A stretch of DNA of 6,770 nucleotides, taken from JAQGMO01 sp050954505 (lineage in GTDB: Bacteria; Pseudomonadota; Gammaproteobacteria; Burkholderiales; Burkholderiaceae_D). Made by a program: the position numbers and the translations under genes. The stretch spans positions 1 to 6,770 of the forward strand of contig JBPBPY010000375.1 of assembly GCA_050954505.1 (NCBI GenBank), given 5' to 3'. Of this stretch, positions 6,722 to 6,770 are shown in pieces. Position 1 is the first letter of the stretch. Every line of letters starts with the position of its first letter. The notes below the pieces were generated by a model that did not search any database, had not been told where the DNA came from, and saw nothing but the letters and a program-made list of their open reading frames with translations.

Positions 6722-6746
6722 ATTAAGAGGATTAAGGGATAAGGGA
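6722..6746. repeat. Short degenerate tandem repeat, ATTAAGAGG-ATTAAGGG-ATAAGGGA
   Basis: Three adjacent near-copies of an 8-9 bp word lie in the leader of the isomerase gene. On the minus strand they are pyrimidine-rich (CCCTTA/CTTAAT). It could be a slippage product or a protein-binding array; nothing else in the final 75 bp is recognised. Confidence 0.4.
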
Positions 6747-6770
6747 CGAAGCAGCACCGGGCAGTCCACG

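Noticed and set aside
1..6770. Search for CRISPR, transposon ends, tRNA genes, phage or toxin-antitoxin and defence modules.
   Set aside because: No regularly spaced repeats, transposase motifs, tRNA-like folds or paired small toxin/antitoxin genes were seen; the window reads as core chromosome.

Overview
The window looks like ordinary chromosomal core sequence from a GC-rich betaproteobacterium. Burkholderiales is most likely and Oxalobacteraceae (Massilia/Janthinobacterium/Herminiimonas-like) is my best guess. The basis is the fused long-form PurL with a Burkholderiales-like N-terminus (MLILPGSNALS), a periplasmic SurA/PpiC-type isomerase nearby, and high GC at third codon positions. The family-level placement comes from memory, not from a search.

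Layout. Positions 1-990 (minus strand) hold the first 330 codons of a SAM-dependent methyltransferase that runs off the left edge; no stop codon is present. Positions 991-1275 are a divergent intergenic region. It has a near-consensus sigma-70 promoter for purL (TTGTCG/16/TATAAT), a weaker candidate promoter for the methyltransferase, and a 14-bp palindrome. Positions 1276-5295 (plus) encode complete PurL, phosphoribosylformylglycinamidine synthase, with all expected synthetase and glutaminase motifs. Positions 5296-5406 are a short repeat-rich spacer with no convincing terminator. Positions 5407-5694 (minus) encode a 95-residue coiled-coil plus single-membrane-helix protein with a TTG start. 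Positions 5695-5851 are its AT-richer leader and promoter region. Positions 5852-5881 are a perfect 30-bp palindromic bidirectional terminator. Positions 5916-6695 (minus) encode a secreted parvulin-type peptidyl-prolyl isomerase. Positions 6696-6770 are its leader, with short ATTAAG-type repeats.

The genes appear to be separate transcription units, not one system: purine biosynthesis (purL), an unassigned methyltransferase divergent from it, a small inner-membrane protein convergent with it, and an envelope folding factor. No mobile element, CRISPR array, tRNA, rRNA, phage gene or defence gene is visible, and I found no convincing new multi-gene system. The items most worth a second look are the small TTG-start membrane protein with its own promoter and palindrome, the purL leader (no Shine-Dalgarno sequence and an overlapping 36-codon upstream ORF), the unusual N-terminal extension of the methyltransferase, and probable purL read-through antisense to the small gene.
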